Source: Azolla caroliniana (lineage: Eukaryota > Polypodiophyta). From it: a stretch of 64,000 nt of DNA. The notes beneath the pieces are model-generated. The model made no database searches and was not told where the DNA came from. It was given only the letters and a program-made list of their open reading frames with translations. Positions 24,240 to 36,589 of the stretch are shown here, one piece after another. How positions within the stretch are numbered: the first letter of the stretch is position 1; each line of letters starts with the position of its first letter. The translations under genes and the position numbers were made by a program. Location of the stretch: the NCBI GenBank assembly GCA_043228905.1, contig JBHGNT010000003.1, positions 3,472,001 through 3,536,000 on the forward strand. Direction: 5' to 3'.

Positions 24240-25150
24240 GGAAGACGCTAGAAGGCCGCCATATGACCCTCATATTGTGTGTTTTACCTATGAGGAAAGA
24301 GGGACTTCCGGTTCGGGCTATGACGTCTAAAAATGCACTAATTTCAGGATATTACTACCAGGTGGCACTATGGGAGTGGTTAATAGGTACTGAAACTTGC
24401 AATGGAATCATGAGTATCAGGCTGCTAAAAGACAATATTGAGCTTGTAAAGGCTTTGTTGGACATATGCTATATGTGGCTAGGTGGATCATGGTTCAACA
24501 GAGATTTTTTGTGGTTTACTTGGTGATCATACAACAAGGATTGGGTGTGGCAGAATGATGTAATTTGAAGAATGGTCTGCATGCTATGGTTCTCCGAAGT
24601 TGTGTGAGCATACAAGTGATCATTGTTTTCATGTATACGAGGTAGTTTCAAGAGAATGGAGGGAGTATAGAACCAGGAATTTGGTGGTAACCAACAAGAT
24701 GATTGATGTGGAAAGAGGAAACATTCTTTTTGTGTTTACAGACGTGCATATGAAATGTGGTTGTCTTGAAGAAGCACAGAATGCATTTGATCGCCTTCAA
24801 AACCGAGATGTAGAGGCATGGAATACATTGTTCTCTACCTTGGAAGCTTGTGGTAGCATTCGGTTTTTAGGGTAAAGGAAGATTTATTGGAATTGCATTG
24901 GTGGATATAGCATGTTGAAAAATCATTCTAATGGTTACAATCAAGGAGTTGTGAGGGCTTGTCTCTGGATGTCACAACTTTTGTTTCTGTTTATGGAATA
25001 GCTTGGAATGTATTGATTACAAATTATGCTGAACAAGAGCAGGCTGAAGAAGCATTGAAATGGTTCATATCTATGAGTTGCAAGGGCTTGTCTCTGGATG
25101 CAACTACTTTTGTTGTTGTCAATGGAATAGCTTGGAATGTGTCTATAGAA
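24240..25150 (+). pseudogene. Second PPR relic, plus strand
   Basis: Decayed PPR units in several frames: NALISGYYYQ near 24330, VHMKCGCLEEAQNAFDRLQN then VEAWNTLFSTLEACGS near 24745-24860, and IAWNVLITNYAEQEQAEEAL then KGLSLDATTFV near 24997-25110. The last unit is partly duplicated (IAWNV occurs twice). It lies opposite in direction to the relic at 20797-23060 and is not a continuation of it. Confidence 0.75.
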
Positions 25151-26648
25151 TAACTTTCAGATTAGTTTTTCCTCTACTTTGGAGTACATAGATTTGTTTC
25201 CTTAACCATCGTCTTATAAAGATTAGTTGGGAAAAAATATTTTGTATGTTATCGTACGAGATGTACGGGTGATTGATAAATGTGATAAGTGAGGGTGAAA
25301 GATGTAATGTGTTGATATGTATGTGTGATTTTATACGATTATGAGTGTGAATGTAGGTGTGAGTGTGGTAGATACAAAGAGGTGTGAGTGAGTGACTAGG
25401 TGTGAATGCCAAGGGGGCTTGCACCCTTGTGGATCTACCCCTTTGTACCTATTTAACCCCTTATGGGGAATAACCATTTCTCTCTCAATCTCTCTCTCTC
25501 TCTCTTGTCATCTCTTTCTCCCCTTTAACGTTGAACCCCTTGGGAGGGGGGTGGAGCCATTCTATGCACCACCCCCCACCGTGCAATGCTTCTCTACATG
25601 ATCTCTCTCATCATCATACTCTCCATCATCATCACACCCACCATGTCTATCTTTATCATCAATCATCATGATTATCATCATCCTTTACCCTAACCCTAAA
25701 AACCTACAACACCATAGTTGTTATGACTTTTCTAAAAACTAATGGAAGGATATTTTGGTTTTGGTAAAAAAAATAGAAGTATTATGTTTTTCAAGTATAC
25801 GAATGACTTCCCCAAGCAAAGCCGATCCTTAAATCCCCTCAATGTCTAGTTATCAAACTAAAGTAAAAAAAGAGGGGTTATGAAAAGGAAGTCTCTACAT
25901 CCTCTCGAAAGGAAGAGTTATTGCAAACGTCAAACAAAGTGAATGCCATAATTATGCCCTTTATGGGCTTGAGGGTAGTGTTGCAAGAAAAGAATTAAGA
26001 CATACACAAGTTGATGAAAGACAAGGTATTAGCAAAATGAGTGATAACAATACCCTAATAAAATTACGGTAACCAATCAATTGCGTAACTCAACAATATA
26101 TCAAAGATAACTGACACTAGATATAAGAGGAGGGCTTGGCTTTTATATAACAATATATGTGTACTTGTATAGAAGTATGCATCAATCTATAGTGATAGAA
26201 GAGTAAGTAGGACATTTGAAGTACCCACTTCATTCAATGCACAATATACTCTTTGCACTTCATGCAAGGTTACTTTAGTATAGATTTTCCAAGAAGTTTG
26301 TTGACAAGGATGTATGAATGAGTTGGATATCTTAACATGTCCCTTCAAATTCAATTGCATCCTATAATCCACTTTGTTCAATATAGTACATCTTCAATGT
26401 ACTGAATGAAACGATTGAACACTAACACATTCTCCAAACAATGTGTATGCACGCAAAAATATGGTTGACCTTGATAGAAATGAACAAATACTATCATGCA
26501 CAACCCCCTCAAACTTGATAATGTAAATCTCTAAAAAAGTAGGTTAGAAGTGAAAAAGGTACAAAAGGGGCACTTTTGGATTTGGCCACCCTTCTAATCA
26601 CCAAAGTATAATTGATTCATGGATGCACAAAATTAAGTACGATGAACC
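25151..26648. other. Intergenic, possible old LTR remnant
   Basis: 25430-25620 has a TATTTAACCCC stretch, (TC)n at 25479-25503 and a run ACCACCCCCCACC, a composition like an old LTR, but termini were not found. No gene is supported in the rest. Confidence 0.3.
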
Positions 26649-27074
26649 TAACAGTAGGCAACGGTTTGGTTTGGTTCGAGAGTGTCAAAACCAAACCGTT
26701 TAAAATTTGTGAAACTTGAACTGAACCAAACCGAACCTAACCACGAAACCATTTAAATCGATCTATTACAAAAAATCAAAACCATTAAAACCGCGGTTTT
26801 GTGGTTTGGTTTCGGTTTTCACGTTATATCAATTTTCAAAATTTCAAAATTTCAAAATTTTCAATTGTTCAAATTGTAATTTTTCAAAAATTTAAAGATT
26901 TTTCAGTAAATGTGAGAATTAGGCTTAAAAATGAAAAGGTTGTTTAAAAATATATTAAACTTTTTTCAACTAGCAACCCTAAACCATCAAACCATTTTAA
27001 CCACGGTTTCAAACTATTTAAACAGAACCGAACCGATCACCCCCAAACCAAACCAGACTGTTGCCGATTATTAT
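26649..27074. mobile_element. Nonautonomous hAT-like element, copy 2
   Basis: About 426 bp with termini near AGTAGGCAACGGTTTGG and AGACTGTTGCCGATT. The flanks GATGAACC (left) and GATGGACC (right) match at 7 of 8 positions, consistent with an 8-bp hAT target duplication. The interior is rich in AACCGAACC/GGTTTGG blocks in both orientations. No transposase. Confidence 0.7.
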
Positions 27075-30000
27075 GATGGACCTGTAAGATCATGGATGCA
27101 TGAATTCCCTTTCCTCATTCCCTACTCTATGTAAACAACAATGTAGTACTAAAAAAGAGAAAGAATATAAATAAGTTAATTATTGTTCTTATTATGGTTA
27201 AGCACATAACTGTTAAGTTTTTTTTAAAGTAATAATCACACACCATCTCATGGAGGGATCAACTACCCTTTGTGAGCAATCAATCGTAATTCAAATAAGA
27301 TTGCTGTAAGGTAATCAATACTAAAGTAAAAAGGAAACTTGCATGTCATACCCTCCCCTAAGTAGGAGGTCGCTTTCATGCCATGTGCCCTTATTAGGTT
27401 GGAAGATTTCTATGGTCACCCACAAGTACCTCGAACCTACAACAATGATCCATTCCTAGTACTCTAGCATTCTAACACAATGGATTCCATTTGATATAGG
27501 TGATGACACTTAAACAACGAACAATTGTTGCCACAACACATGTTCCTACGCACAACACATTTGCATGTAGTACCACTAACAATTCATAGGTAATTATCAT
27601 TATCTCCTTGGACAATTGATTTTTTGGAGGCTTTAACTTTCCTATTCGCCTTAGTATTAGTATTCTTGTTAGGGTTCAAGTTTAGGCTTAGGTTGTGGAT
27701 ATACTTATGGTTAGTGTTCGGGTTATGGTTAGGGAATTACATGCATGTTAGACTTAGTGTTAGGAGTAAGATTAGGATTAGGGTTTATATATTGTTGCAT
27801 CTTGTATTAGATTTAATATTTTATAGCATTTTTGCATGCTTGTAACATTGTCCTAACAATGTTGTTTAAAGATCATGTCAAATTTGTTCATCAATCCCTA
27901 AAGGAGAGCACAACATAAAAAATTGAACACAACTTCACAAGATCCCATGACTCTATGAGGAGCCCTTACTCCGTCAAAAATTTCATTGATTAATTCTTGG
28001 GACCATCTATTCAATCACTCCCATCACTTGACAAGGTGGTGCTATGGGAGTCTACTTTTAGAGTACTAGACGTCGGAGCAAAATGGTCACCATTGAAAAG
28101 AGCGGTATGATTGACACAACTAGAACCCTTACTCAACGATATGTTATGTGTTTATTGCTTAAATTATAATGTTTGTATTTGTGCTATAAATCTTTTCTGT
28201 GTGCTATTTGTAAGCTACTTTAAATCTTTAATTTTTCTAGTTTGCCATGTTAGTATTAGGTGCTTAGATACTTATTCTTAGGTACTTGGGACTATTGAAT
28301 TATTTGTAGTGATTTTAAGATATTTGATTCAAGAGTATTTTGGCCCTTCATGAATTTTGTACTCTTTTAATTAAATGCATGGATTAAGTCGTAAGATATT
28401 TTAAAGACATTCCTTAATTAGAATAAGGTAGAGAGTAGTTAAAAGTTGTTCACAAATGTAGAGACACCAACTACTTAGGTTGAACCAAATACTAAAGCAA
28501 ACTATAAACTTAATCAACAACCCAATTACATGAAAAAGATTAATCAAATACTTACATGTGATGCTTCGCAATTGAGCACTCAATAGAAGAGCTCATGGCG
28601 AGTATTCACAATCAAGACTTTACTTCCTTAGTTTGTGCTTAATTCAAATATAACTTATGAGAATAGTTAGTTACACTCACATTCATAGAGAAGATAATTA
28701 GATTTGAGAGAAAAGGGCTAAGTTTTAAAAACAAAGATGGATATAAAACAAAGTATAAATTTAGCTTTAATCTTCATTCTTATTTAACCAAATTATATTT
28801 CCCTTCGCACTAGGTGGAGGTTTATAGATATTACCTGGACATCCCGTTACAAGGTTAGTCTCTCTCTAAGAAGACTCTGGAGGATACAACCAATTTTGGC
28901 ACCATTGTTGAATGTTAAATGTAGTGACTAACAAGTGCTAGCTAAAATTATGGTAGAGATTTGAGTAGTTCAAGATGAAAAAATAATAATGAAAGAAAGC
29001 AAAAGAAAAAGATCAACAATCATTATACAAAAAATCAACAACAAAATGGGGACACAAGCAATGATGCCAGTTCCAGCTTGTTTTCTAAAGAGTTTTTGAT
29101 CTTTACCTCCAAAGTCAACACACAAACTCACTATTGGTATGGGAGTACTCAAACTTTGCACATTGCATGTCACTTATATCCTTTCTTTTGTTATGAAAAC
29201 TACAACTTCTATAGCAATAAATAACAATGATTACATTTGAGTATTATAGATCTTCTATAGTTTACCCTAAATCTTCTAAACATGCTTGGCCAAAAGCACA
29301 GTAAAGCAAAATTTGACAATAGTATCAATCAAGAATCCATGAAATCTGATAAAACAAAGTAAACAGAACAAGTTTTTTTATACTATCACATTGGAGAAAT
29401 CGTTTTCATGTAGCTCACAAAAGGATCGCTTTGTATGCAAATATAGAAATTGATAGATGTGGCCAGTGTCACCCTGCAAAATGTAAAAACACTTTTTTTA
29501 TCTCTCTTTGGATATCAATTTATTAACACCAGACAATTAACTGTCTTAAATTTGGGAGAATCCAGGTTCAATCCTTGGGCTCAGCCCATGAATGCCAATG
29601 CAAAGTATTTTTTAAGAGAACTACCTAAATCTGAATGTTCAAGAATTATCCAAAACCATTAGGTTAGATGCCATTCTTGAACAAATTGTAATGTAATGAG
29701 TCCTCATAGAATTAGGGATTCTCGATCTCACTAGTCTCCCTAGTGGTAAGACAAATTTGTACTAACCCATGCACCCAGGGTATGTGTACTACCATCTAGA
29801 ACCTCAAGAAGATGCTGAATTTGGACTGGATAAATAAATACTTCCACACTATCAACTTGGAAGGATCTAATAATCCAACCTTGTACTCAAGGGCGAGCTT
29901 CAAATTCTAAACAAAGGACAAGCTGGGCCTTCTCGTGACAGCTCTGTTGAAGAATTATGACTTCAACAAGAGGAAGCACTTTGTCCAACCAGAGTGGCTT

Positions 30001-30604
30001 TCCTAAATGACCTACGACACTAGCAGATGATAAAACATACGAGAGTTGTCTTGGTTTTCCCAAGAAACTACTTGCGAACAACTGTAGTAGAAAGAAAGAA
30101 AGATATCTTAATGTCTTTTAAGAGACCAAATGGCCTGTAGATCAAACACGAGATTATATCTGAAGTGTTGTCTCATCTTTGAGAACAACAAACGAAAATA
30201 AATGTTGCTAAGTAAAAAAAACGTAATAAGAAAAAAACTTGGTAAATGTAAAATTCTAACATCAAATATATTGTAAGTTTATTCTTAAGATCTCTAGCGT
30301 AGGTAGATCCAGAATAGAGAGGTCTCCAAAGCGATGGAAGCACCTGTGATGGCGGGAGATGATGGTTTTTATCTATCGATGACAAGGGGGGTAAGATCGA
30401 GGTCCCTTAGGCCGATCTATTCTAACCCCTTTGTTATGTCCTGCTCAGGAGCCCATTTGCATAGCTCATGATTGACTTGTAGCATGAGTACGGGTTTGTT
30501 GCTAAAGAAAGTTGTGATCGTTCTTTGAGGCTGAACTTGTGTAGCTGTATTGTTGTCCTTCAACAACTTTGTTCTAGCAAGGAAAGCCGCAAGCACTGTT
30601 GGTC
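27075..30604. other. Intergenic, AT-rich
   Basis: No gene is supported. 27620-27800 is rich in degenerate TTAGGGTT/TTAGTGTT motifs. Small minus-strand ORFs at 29887-30081, 30173-30385 and 30417-30617 have fairly protein-like composition but no recognised motif. Confidence 0.4.
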
Positions 30605-31293
30605 TAGGGATCGGCAACAGCTCGGCTCAAGCCTAAACCAGTTTTAAACGGCTTAGCGGCTTGGTTTAGTTTTGAGCCAACCTAAAAGGTTTGAGCTCGG
30701 CTTGGCTTGAACCTTGCCAAACCGGCTCAAACCGTTGAAGCCGTTTATGTGATTTAAGAATTAGGGTTTAGAAAGTTAGAACTTGAAAGTTGATAGAGAG
30801 ACTGACAGACAGGAAGCCATAGGCAACAGACTGTTGAGTGATGAGAGAGGGAGGGACAAAGAGGGAGAGGGAACCTGCATAGTGGATGATCAGAGGACCT
30901 CCTTAATGGTATATACATTGTTTGGAGAAGGATTGGATCACCGAACAGGTCGCCATAGCCTTAGGGCTTGTGGTCTAAGGCTATGGTTTAGGTGGTGGGA
31001 GGCAGGGGATTCGTGGATGTCAGCCGATCAATCATAGTAGTATACAGAGAGGGAGTCATGGAGGTGGGACTTGGGGTTGAATTTGAATTCATCTGTGGTA
31101 AGGCCGACGGGTTGGGAGTTATGAGGAGGAAGTAGTACTAGTGTTTTTTGGGTTTTATCAGCTTTTTTGTCCCAAACCACTTCACAAACCGGTTTAACGA
31201 TCGGTTTGGTTTGGTTTGGTTCAGGTTTGAGAACCCCAAAATGGTTTAGAAGCCAAACCGGTTAAGCCTAAACTAAACCGTTGCCGATTCCTG
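30605..31293. mobile_element. Nonautonomous hAT element, copy 3 (689 bp, perfect TSD)
   Basis: Starts TAGGGATCGGCAACAG and ends CCGTTGCCGATTCCTG, so the termini are inverted repeats of the hAT YAGGG type. It is flanked on both sides by the identical 8-bp sequence TGTTGGTC (30597-30604 and 31294-31301), the target-duplication length typical of hAT transposons. The interior holds AACCGGTTT-type motifs and a G-rich centre. It encodes no transposase and is the best-preserved member of a family with copies at 5002, 26649 and 45938. Confidence 0.9.
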
Positions 31294-31299
31294 TGTTGG

Positions 31300-31400
31300 T
31301 CCTCACGTTCCATTACCTTGTGTGGTGGGCCAACGCCTTGCTTAAAAAGGCAATGGTATCTCCCAAAACACAAAATCCAATATCCTGGTCAAGCAATGTT
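31300..31400 (-). pseudogene. Possible Ty3 RNase H fragment
   Basis: On the minus strand a short stretch reads DTIAFLSKALAHHTR, close to the IAFxSKAL pattern found between RT and RNase H of Ty3-type elements. The copy 3 hAT element interrupts this sequence. Too short to classify further. Confidence 0.4.
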
Positions 31401-31809
31401 AACTATTCACTATGATCTGTGGATGTCACCCCAGTAGGTGTGGGCTTAACCATGGCATGATTGCTATCATGGAATGAGCACATTGTGGCAGCGGAGGTGA
31501 CCACTTCAGTTCTGAGAATGGGTATCCCACATTGTCTGAGAACAAGCACATTGTGGAAGCAGAGGAGACCATTTCAGTTCTGAGATGGAAATCTGAAAAG
31601 TGCTCTATTTTAGGTTATGGTGGTTCAGCAATTCTTAACGCACTCACGAATACGTGAAAGGCTGCGATGAGTGCCAAAGGACTAAATAACCTTTGGTTCT
31701 CTTTTAGAGTTAGTGAACGATCAAGATTCAAATTCTTTGAATGAGGTAGTAGAGCACTTGTTGAGTGAATTCACGGGGCTTCATAACAAAAGCATATTGT
31801 GTGTAATGG
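31401..31809. other. Unassigned repeat-like stretch
   Basis: Contains a short direct repeat (GAGCACATTGTGG... near 31478 and GAACAAGCACATTGTGG near 31540, each followed by a GACCATTTCAGTTCTGAGA-like string). No gene recognised. Confidence 0.4.
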
Positions 31810-32945
31810 TGTCATGATGTGGCAGGTCCTAAGTTAGAAATAAATAAAAAGGAGAAAAGGACAACCATATTAAATGTAAATATGGATAAAATTGAAATAT
31901 AATAGCAAAACTTAGGTTGCCTAGTAGTTATGGCCGTTGACTTTATACAAAGGGGTACAAAGTTCAAATTTTTGCTAGCGCGATGAAGCCCATTGTCAGA
32001 TGATTCAGCTTTGGCGGAAAGCGAGGCCTACGACTTGGAAGCACGATGGAAAGGAGGAGATGAGTAAGCATGGGGCCAAGACCAATGATGTGACTGTGAT
32101 AGAAGGACCAGCTGGGGGTTCAGCAATTGATGAGCTCACAAAGATGGTGAGAGACCTCCAAATAGCCCAAGCAAGGATAGATGGTGGGCGCCCTCCTCAA
32201 GATTGACACCACACGTGCGGGCGTACATGTGGTGTGACAACCTTGACCATGAAAGGAATGTGAGGATTTTAGCAATAGGGTCCACTCAACGAAGACGAGG
32301 CACACCTTGGATTTAAACTCCATCCAAGGGAACATGAAGAGGCCAAGGCGTGAAATGTCAAGGCTATCCACTCCTTAGCATCAATTGGGATCCGAGTAGG
32401 GAAAGAGGTGCAAAGGCAACATGAGAACGAAGCTGAATGTTGGCCATCCATCCTCGGGAAGTTCGGAAGAAGGAAGCAGATCAAGCTGAAAAGACAATCC
32501 AAAAAGTAACCGGATGGAAGGATCTAATAGAAGAGCAGACGGAATTAGTGGAAGCCGCCTGCTAAAACCACAAAATTTTGGTTGAAGAAATGAGAGTAGG
32601 GAAGGATGGGGGAGCCGGGCCCTTGAAGAGGTTAGGCACCCTAGATGCTTGAAGGAGGAAGGAGTTAGTTCCAGGCCTAGCACACAACGAGAAAGGAAAA
32701 GAGAAGGGCAGTGCGACCTTCAAGTTTTGCTCCGAGACTTATAGCAAACAGCAGATTTGATGCAAGCGATGGAGGAAAGCATCTTCAATAGTAGTCAAGT
32801 AGAGTTCACTCTACAAGAGATCCTCGGTATCGCAAAGAAGGAATGCCACAAATTCATCATTGACTAAATAAAAAGGAAGCGACACTCAACCGGCCTAGAA
32901 GGGGCCCAGACCTATGAACGTGAATGCGGTGGCAACCTAGTAGTG
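31810..32945 (+). pseudogene. Decayed Ty3 element: LTR start plus gag-pro relic
   Basis: Begins with TGTCATGATGTGG, matching the LTR starts at 37247 (minus) and 37279 (plus). From 32000 an open stretch contains IDELTKMVRDLQIAQARIDG, similar to LEELMRMVKDLQIAQAQRDG of the gag-pro element at 55753, and near 32818 EILGIAKKECHKFI is similar to EVFGIAKKEFHDSI there. The zinc-knuckle region is present but broken, and many stops intervene. A dead relative of the 55-kb element. Confidence 0.75.
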
Positions 32946-33318
32946 GAAGGCTTTAACAATTCTTTCTCACTGAACTTACTAATATTGTTTTCATGTTATA
33001 AACACAGTTATCTTTGTAGCTAATTTCAAAACATCATGCACCCAAGCACATTTTCCAAAATCCTCAAACAAAAAATCAAGGTAGTGACAAGTGTTTCTAG
33101 TAAAAAAGATTAAGGGCTACTCTCTCTATCATCCTCCTAGCTGCCACATAATTTGTTGTATTGTCCATACATACAATTGATGGGCCAATCTCAAGAATAA
33201 CATCTTTTAAAATCTTAAAGATATATTCTCTTGATTTACATTCTCCACTAGTGTCAACTGATTTTAGAAACGGAGTGCCATATGCTTAAGTAGCCATGAC
33301 ATTAATTATAAGCTTATT

Positions 33319-33892
33319 CATAGATTGACACATGCGTGATATTCGCAATATTCGAGAATAAGAAATGGTTCCAAGAATATTATAAAACCATTCGATTTGT
33401 AAAAGAAATTTCATAATAAAAATTAATTAATTCACTAAAAAAGAATAATCACTCATTAATAGATTATAGAAATTAGTATTAAGTCCCCTTTTTAGTGTGA
33501 AATAAAAATATCCACAAAATTTGGGAGACTAAAAAGGGGGGAGTTTATGAACCTTTATTTATTTATTTTATATTTTCTTTCAATGAATATTTTTACATCT
33601 ATTATAGAAATATGATTAGTGCCAAGTTCCTTTTTAATGACAAATACAAATATTCACAAATTTTGGGAGAGGAAAAAGGGGGAGTTAATGAACCTCTTCT
33701 TTTTTTGAAAAAAAGAATACTTTTACATCTATTATAAAAATATGATTGGTGTCAAGTCCCTTTTTTTATATCTGGGAGACTAAAAAGGAGGGAGTTTATG
33801 AACTCTCTTTTTTTCACGAATACTTTTCCATGCATTCATATTCGTATGAACTCGTGGGGGAGGCCCCACGAATGCAAAAATGTCAATCTATG
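33319..33892. mobile_element. TIR element A, CATAGATTGACA termini (574 bp)
   Basis: Perfect 12-bp inverted termini CATAGATTGACA and TGTCAATCTATG. The interior consists of about 150-bp subrepeats with TTTTACATCTATTATAGAAA, AAAAGGGGGGAGTTTATGAA and GTCAAGTCCCTTTTT, plus a CTCGTGGGGGAGGCCCCACGA near the right end. It is inserted in the transposase pseudogene between the NTKNRP and INVMAT codons. Flanking 8-mers match at 5 of 8 positions. No coding capacity. Confidence 0.85.
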
Positions 33893-34094
33893 GGTCTATT
33901 CTTGGTATTTGCCCAACCATCATTGACAATAGTACATCCAACAATTGTCAATTTTTCTCTAACTCACATTTTCAACATGTTTTACCTCCTGATTCAAGTG
34001 CCTTCTACGTAATTTGATTAGGAGATGGTTACTTATAAGAACGCCCACCAAGTGCTACTACTTTTATCATGTCATGAGAATATGCACTTCCCAC

Positions 34095-35399
34095 CATAGA
34101 TTGACACATATGATATTTGTTAGAAATATTGAGAATCAATTAGATAGGTATATAGAGTTATAATCACAGATATGGATATATGAAAACAAAACTTCTATTA
34201 CATATAACAGTAGCTCACAATGGTAGTTCACCCATGCGCTCACACCTTAGAGCTTAGATGGGATTTGGACCAGCTCACTACAAAATTAGTAGGGGGTGAT
34301 GATCGTCACACCACTGTGTGAAAGAATGGATTATATTCTCTGTTTGGTCTAAGTGTAGCATTAAATGTGCATGTCAATTGATAGTAGTAGAGATATTCCT
34401 TTTCTGCCAACTGACTTGTCATTTAATATGACCTAGCTCCATAGATACAAACTAGTTTTAGATAGTACTTATCTTAAAGGCAATGGCACATACTTCAAGA
34501 CTAAAAGTACATTGTAACTTGCCCACAAAATATTCTTCTAGTTGACTTGATTAGACAATCCTATTAGCCTACTTTGCTCTTTCCTAAATACATTGTGTCC
34601 TACGCATCTACTGTTTCCTAGATTGACACCTTATTGACCCATATAGTCAAGTTACACAATAGTTACTCCTCATTTGGGGCGTTATCACAAAATGTGCATT
34701 CTAAGAGTACATATGGGGATAAATTTACAACTTGGGGTTGATCATTGATTATATTCAATATATTCGCGATATTCTTCATGCGTGATATTAGCAATATTCA
34801 AGAATAAGAAATGGCCCCAAGAATATTACAAAACCATTCATTAAGCAAAAAAATTTACATAATAAAAATTAATTAATTCACTCAAAAAGAACAATCACGC
34901 ATTGATAGATTATAGAAATTTGATTAGTGTCAAGTCCCCTTTTTAGCGTCAATTAAAAATATTCACAAAATTTTGGAAGACTAAAAAGGGGGGAATTTGT
35001 GTACCTTTATTTTATTTTTTATTTTTTAAAGAAACGAATATTTTTACATCTATTATAGAAACGTGATTAGTGTCAAGTAATCTTTTTAATGTCAAATAAA
35101 AATATCCATAAATTTTGGGAGAGTAAAAAGGGGGGAGTTAATGAACCTTTATTTTATCTTTTTATTTTTTATTTTTTTATTTGCTTAAACGAATACTTTT
35201 ACATCTATTATAAACATATGGTTAAGTGTCAAGTCCCCTTTTTATTGTCAAGTAGAAATATCCTCTGGGAGACTAAAATGGCGGGCATTTATGAACCTTT
35301 TTTTTTTTTAACCTTTTCTTTTAACAAATACTTTTCATGCATTCGTATTCATATGCATTCATGGGGGAAGCCCTATGAATGCAAATATTTCAATCTATG
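34095..35399. mobile_element. TIR element B, same family (1305 bp)
   Basis: Starts CATAGATTGACACAT and ends TTCAATCTATG. The right half matches element A unit by unit. The left portion (about 34118-34765) is extra sequence beginning TGTTAGAAATATTGAG and ending near a second copy of GATATTC; it may be a further nested insert. The flanks share CTTCC. It splits the linker from DUF659 of the hAT pseudogene. Confidence 0.8.
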
Positions 35400-35853
35400 C
35401 TTCCGGTACGTCCTCTACAAAAAAACCTCCTGATAGCTTCGTCTACATTTTTATCAAGTTGCTTTTGCCATGACACTTGTTAAGGGTTCCACATTGTCTA
35501 CTTTCATCTTTTTACTTGTTGATGCATTAACAAAAGATGATGAAGGCATTTCATTGATAAATGTTGACTCCACATTCTTAGCATTGCATTCCACTGATGA
35601 TTCCACATTCACATCAACATTTGCACAACTAATATCAGATACCATTTTTTGTACTTCAGTTTTTATGACAGCATCAATTCAATGGCATTTGTCAACACCT
35701 GAACCTTTCAAGACCAATAGGTGAGCTCTAATTCGAAAGGGGCCACTAACAAATACATGGTGTTAATGTTTACATTGAATGACATGCATACCCCTTATCA
35801 GGTTTTCTCACAACGGTCACATGATCCCATTCAAAGCCCTTTTGCTTCATCAT

Positions 35854-36309
35854 TTTAGTAAATTAACCTCACACTAATATTAGAACTAGAATAGCAAAAG
35901 CTAAAACTATACCCATGCAAAGGTCTCAGCCTCAACATTGAGGTTATTCGACTCCTCTTCAATTGACATGAGTGTTTCCCCCTCCTCCCAAGCTTTTTGA
36001 GTTCTCTGTTCTTTTGACTTTCTATCTATTTCTGCATTTTTTCTTTCCTCCAATGTTGTTTCATAACAGACATGTAGCCTCGTTTGGATCTACGATATAT
36101 ATAGATATGGAAAATTATGTATTCATAGAGATACTTACAAGAAAAATAATAAATATCTAGCGCAAAGATATATGATATCATATAAATCCCAATGCTATAG
36201 ACTCCCTCCGAGTCATGAGTCACGCACTTGTTGTTATATAGGCTTCACACATAGGATGTAGGGGGGTTCTTCTTTGTTGTTCGTTCACTCGCGAGGTCAA
36301 TTGAAAAAC
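35854..36309. other. Intergenic, no gene seen
   Basis: AT-rich sequence upstream of the hAT pseudogene; small ORFs have no motif. Confidence 0.4.
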
Positions 36310-36395
36310 ATATAACAAATACTTTTACATCTATTTGTATTCGTATTCGTATGCATTCTTGGGGGAGGCCCTAAACATGTGAATATGTCAATCTA
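36310..36395. mobile_element. Fragment of the CATAGATTGACA element
   Basis: Contains CTTTTACATCTATT, TATGCATTCTTGGGGGAGGC and the terminus TGTCAATCTATG, matching the right ends of elements A and B. The left end is missing. Confidence 0.7.
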
Positions 36396-36589
36396 TGGAT
36401 GTCGTATGAGAAGGGTCTTCTCACCTCTTCATAGGTTTCCTTGTATAAATTCTTGTTTATAGCATTTCAAAGATCAATCCGAGGTTTCTTTGGGCTTCTA
36501 GCTTGAAAATTTGGGGATATGATCTCTAGCCTCAGACAAGACAAAGAAAACAACAATATGAGGTGATCGAGCTTTGGTCTAGACCCAAG

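Larger units (their letters stand above)
32960..35853 (-). pseudogene. hAT transposase pseudogene (BED finger and DUF659), split by two insertions
   Basis: On the minus strand, in order: a BED zinc-finger region (about 35853-35690; FEWDHVTVVRKPDKGYAC, then GPFRIRAHLLVLKGSGV), a linker (35645-35454), QLDKNVDEAIRRFF (about 35460-35420), then after an insertion DMIKVVALGGRSYK (about 34070), TIVNDGWANTKNRP (about 33940-33893), and after another insertion LIINVMAT (about 33310) and GTPFLKSVDTSGE with VCMDNTTNYVAARRMIE (33280-33120). These fit DUF659-type transposases of plants. Stops, frameshifts and two inserts (34095-35399 and 33319-33892) make it inactive. The hAT C-terminal dimerisation domain was not found. 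Confidence 0.85.

Noticed and set aside
25430-25620. Complete LTR
   Set aside because: Composition is LTR-like but no TG/CA termini, partner or target duplication found.
28893-28915. TTTTGGCACCATTGTTG as a primer-binding site
   Set aside because: Resembles the site of some Ty3 elements, but no LTR or gag is visible around it.
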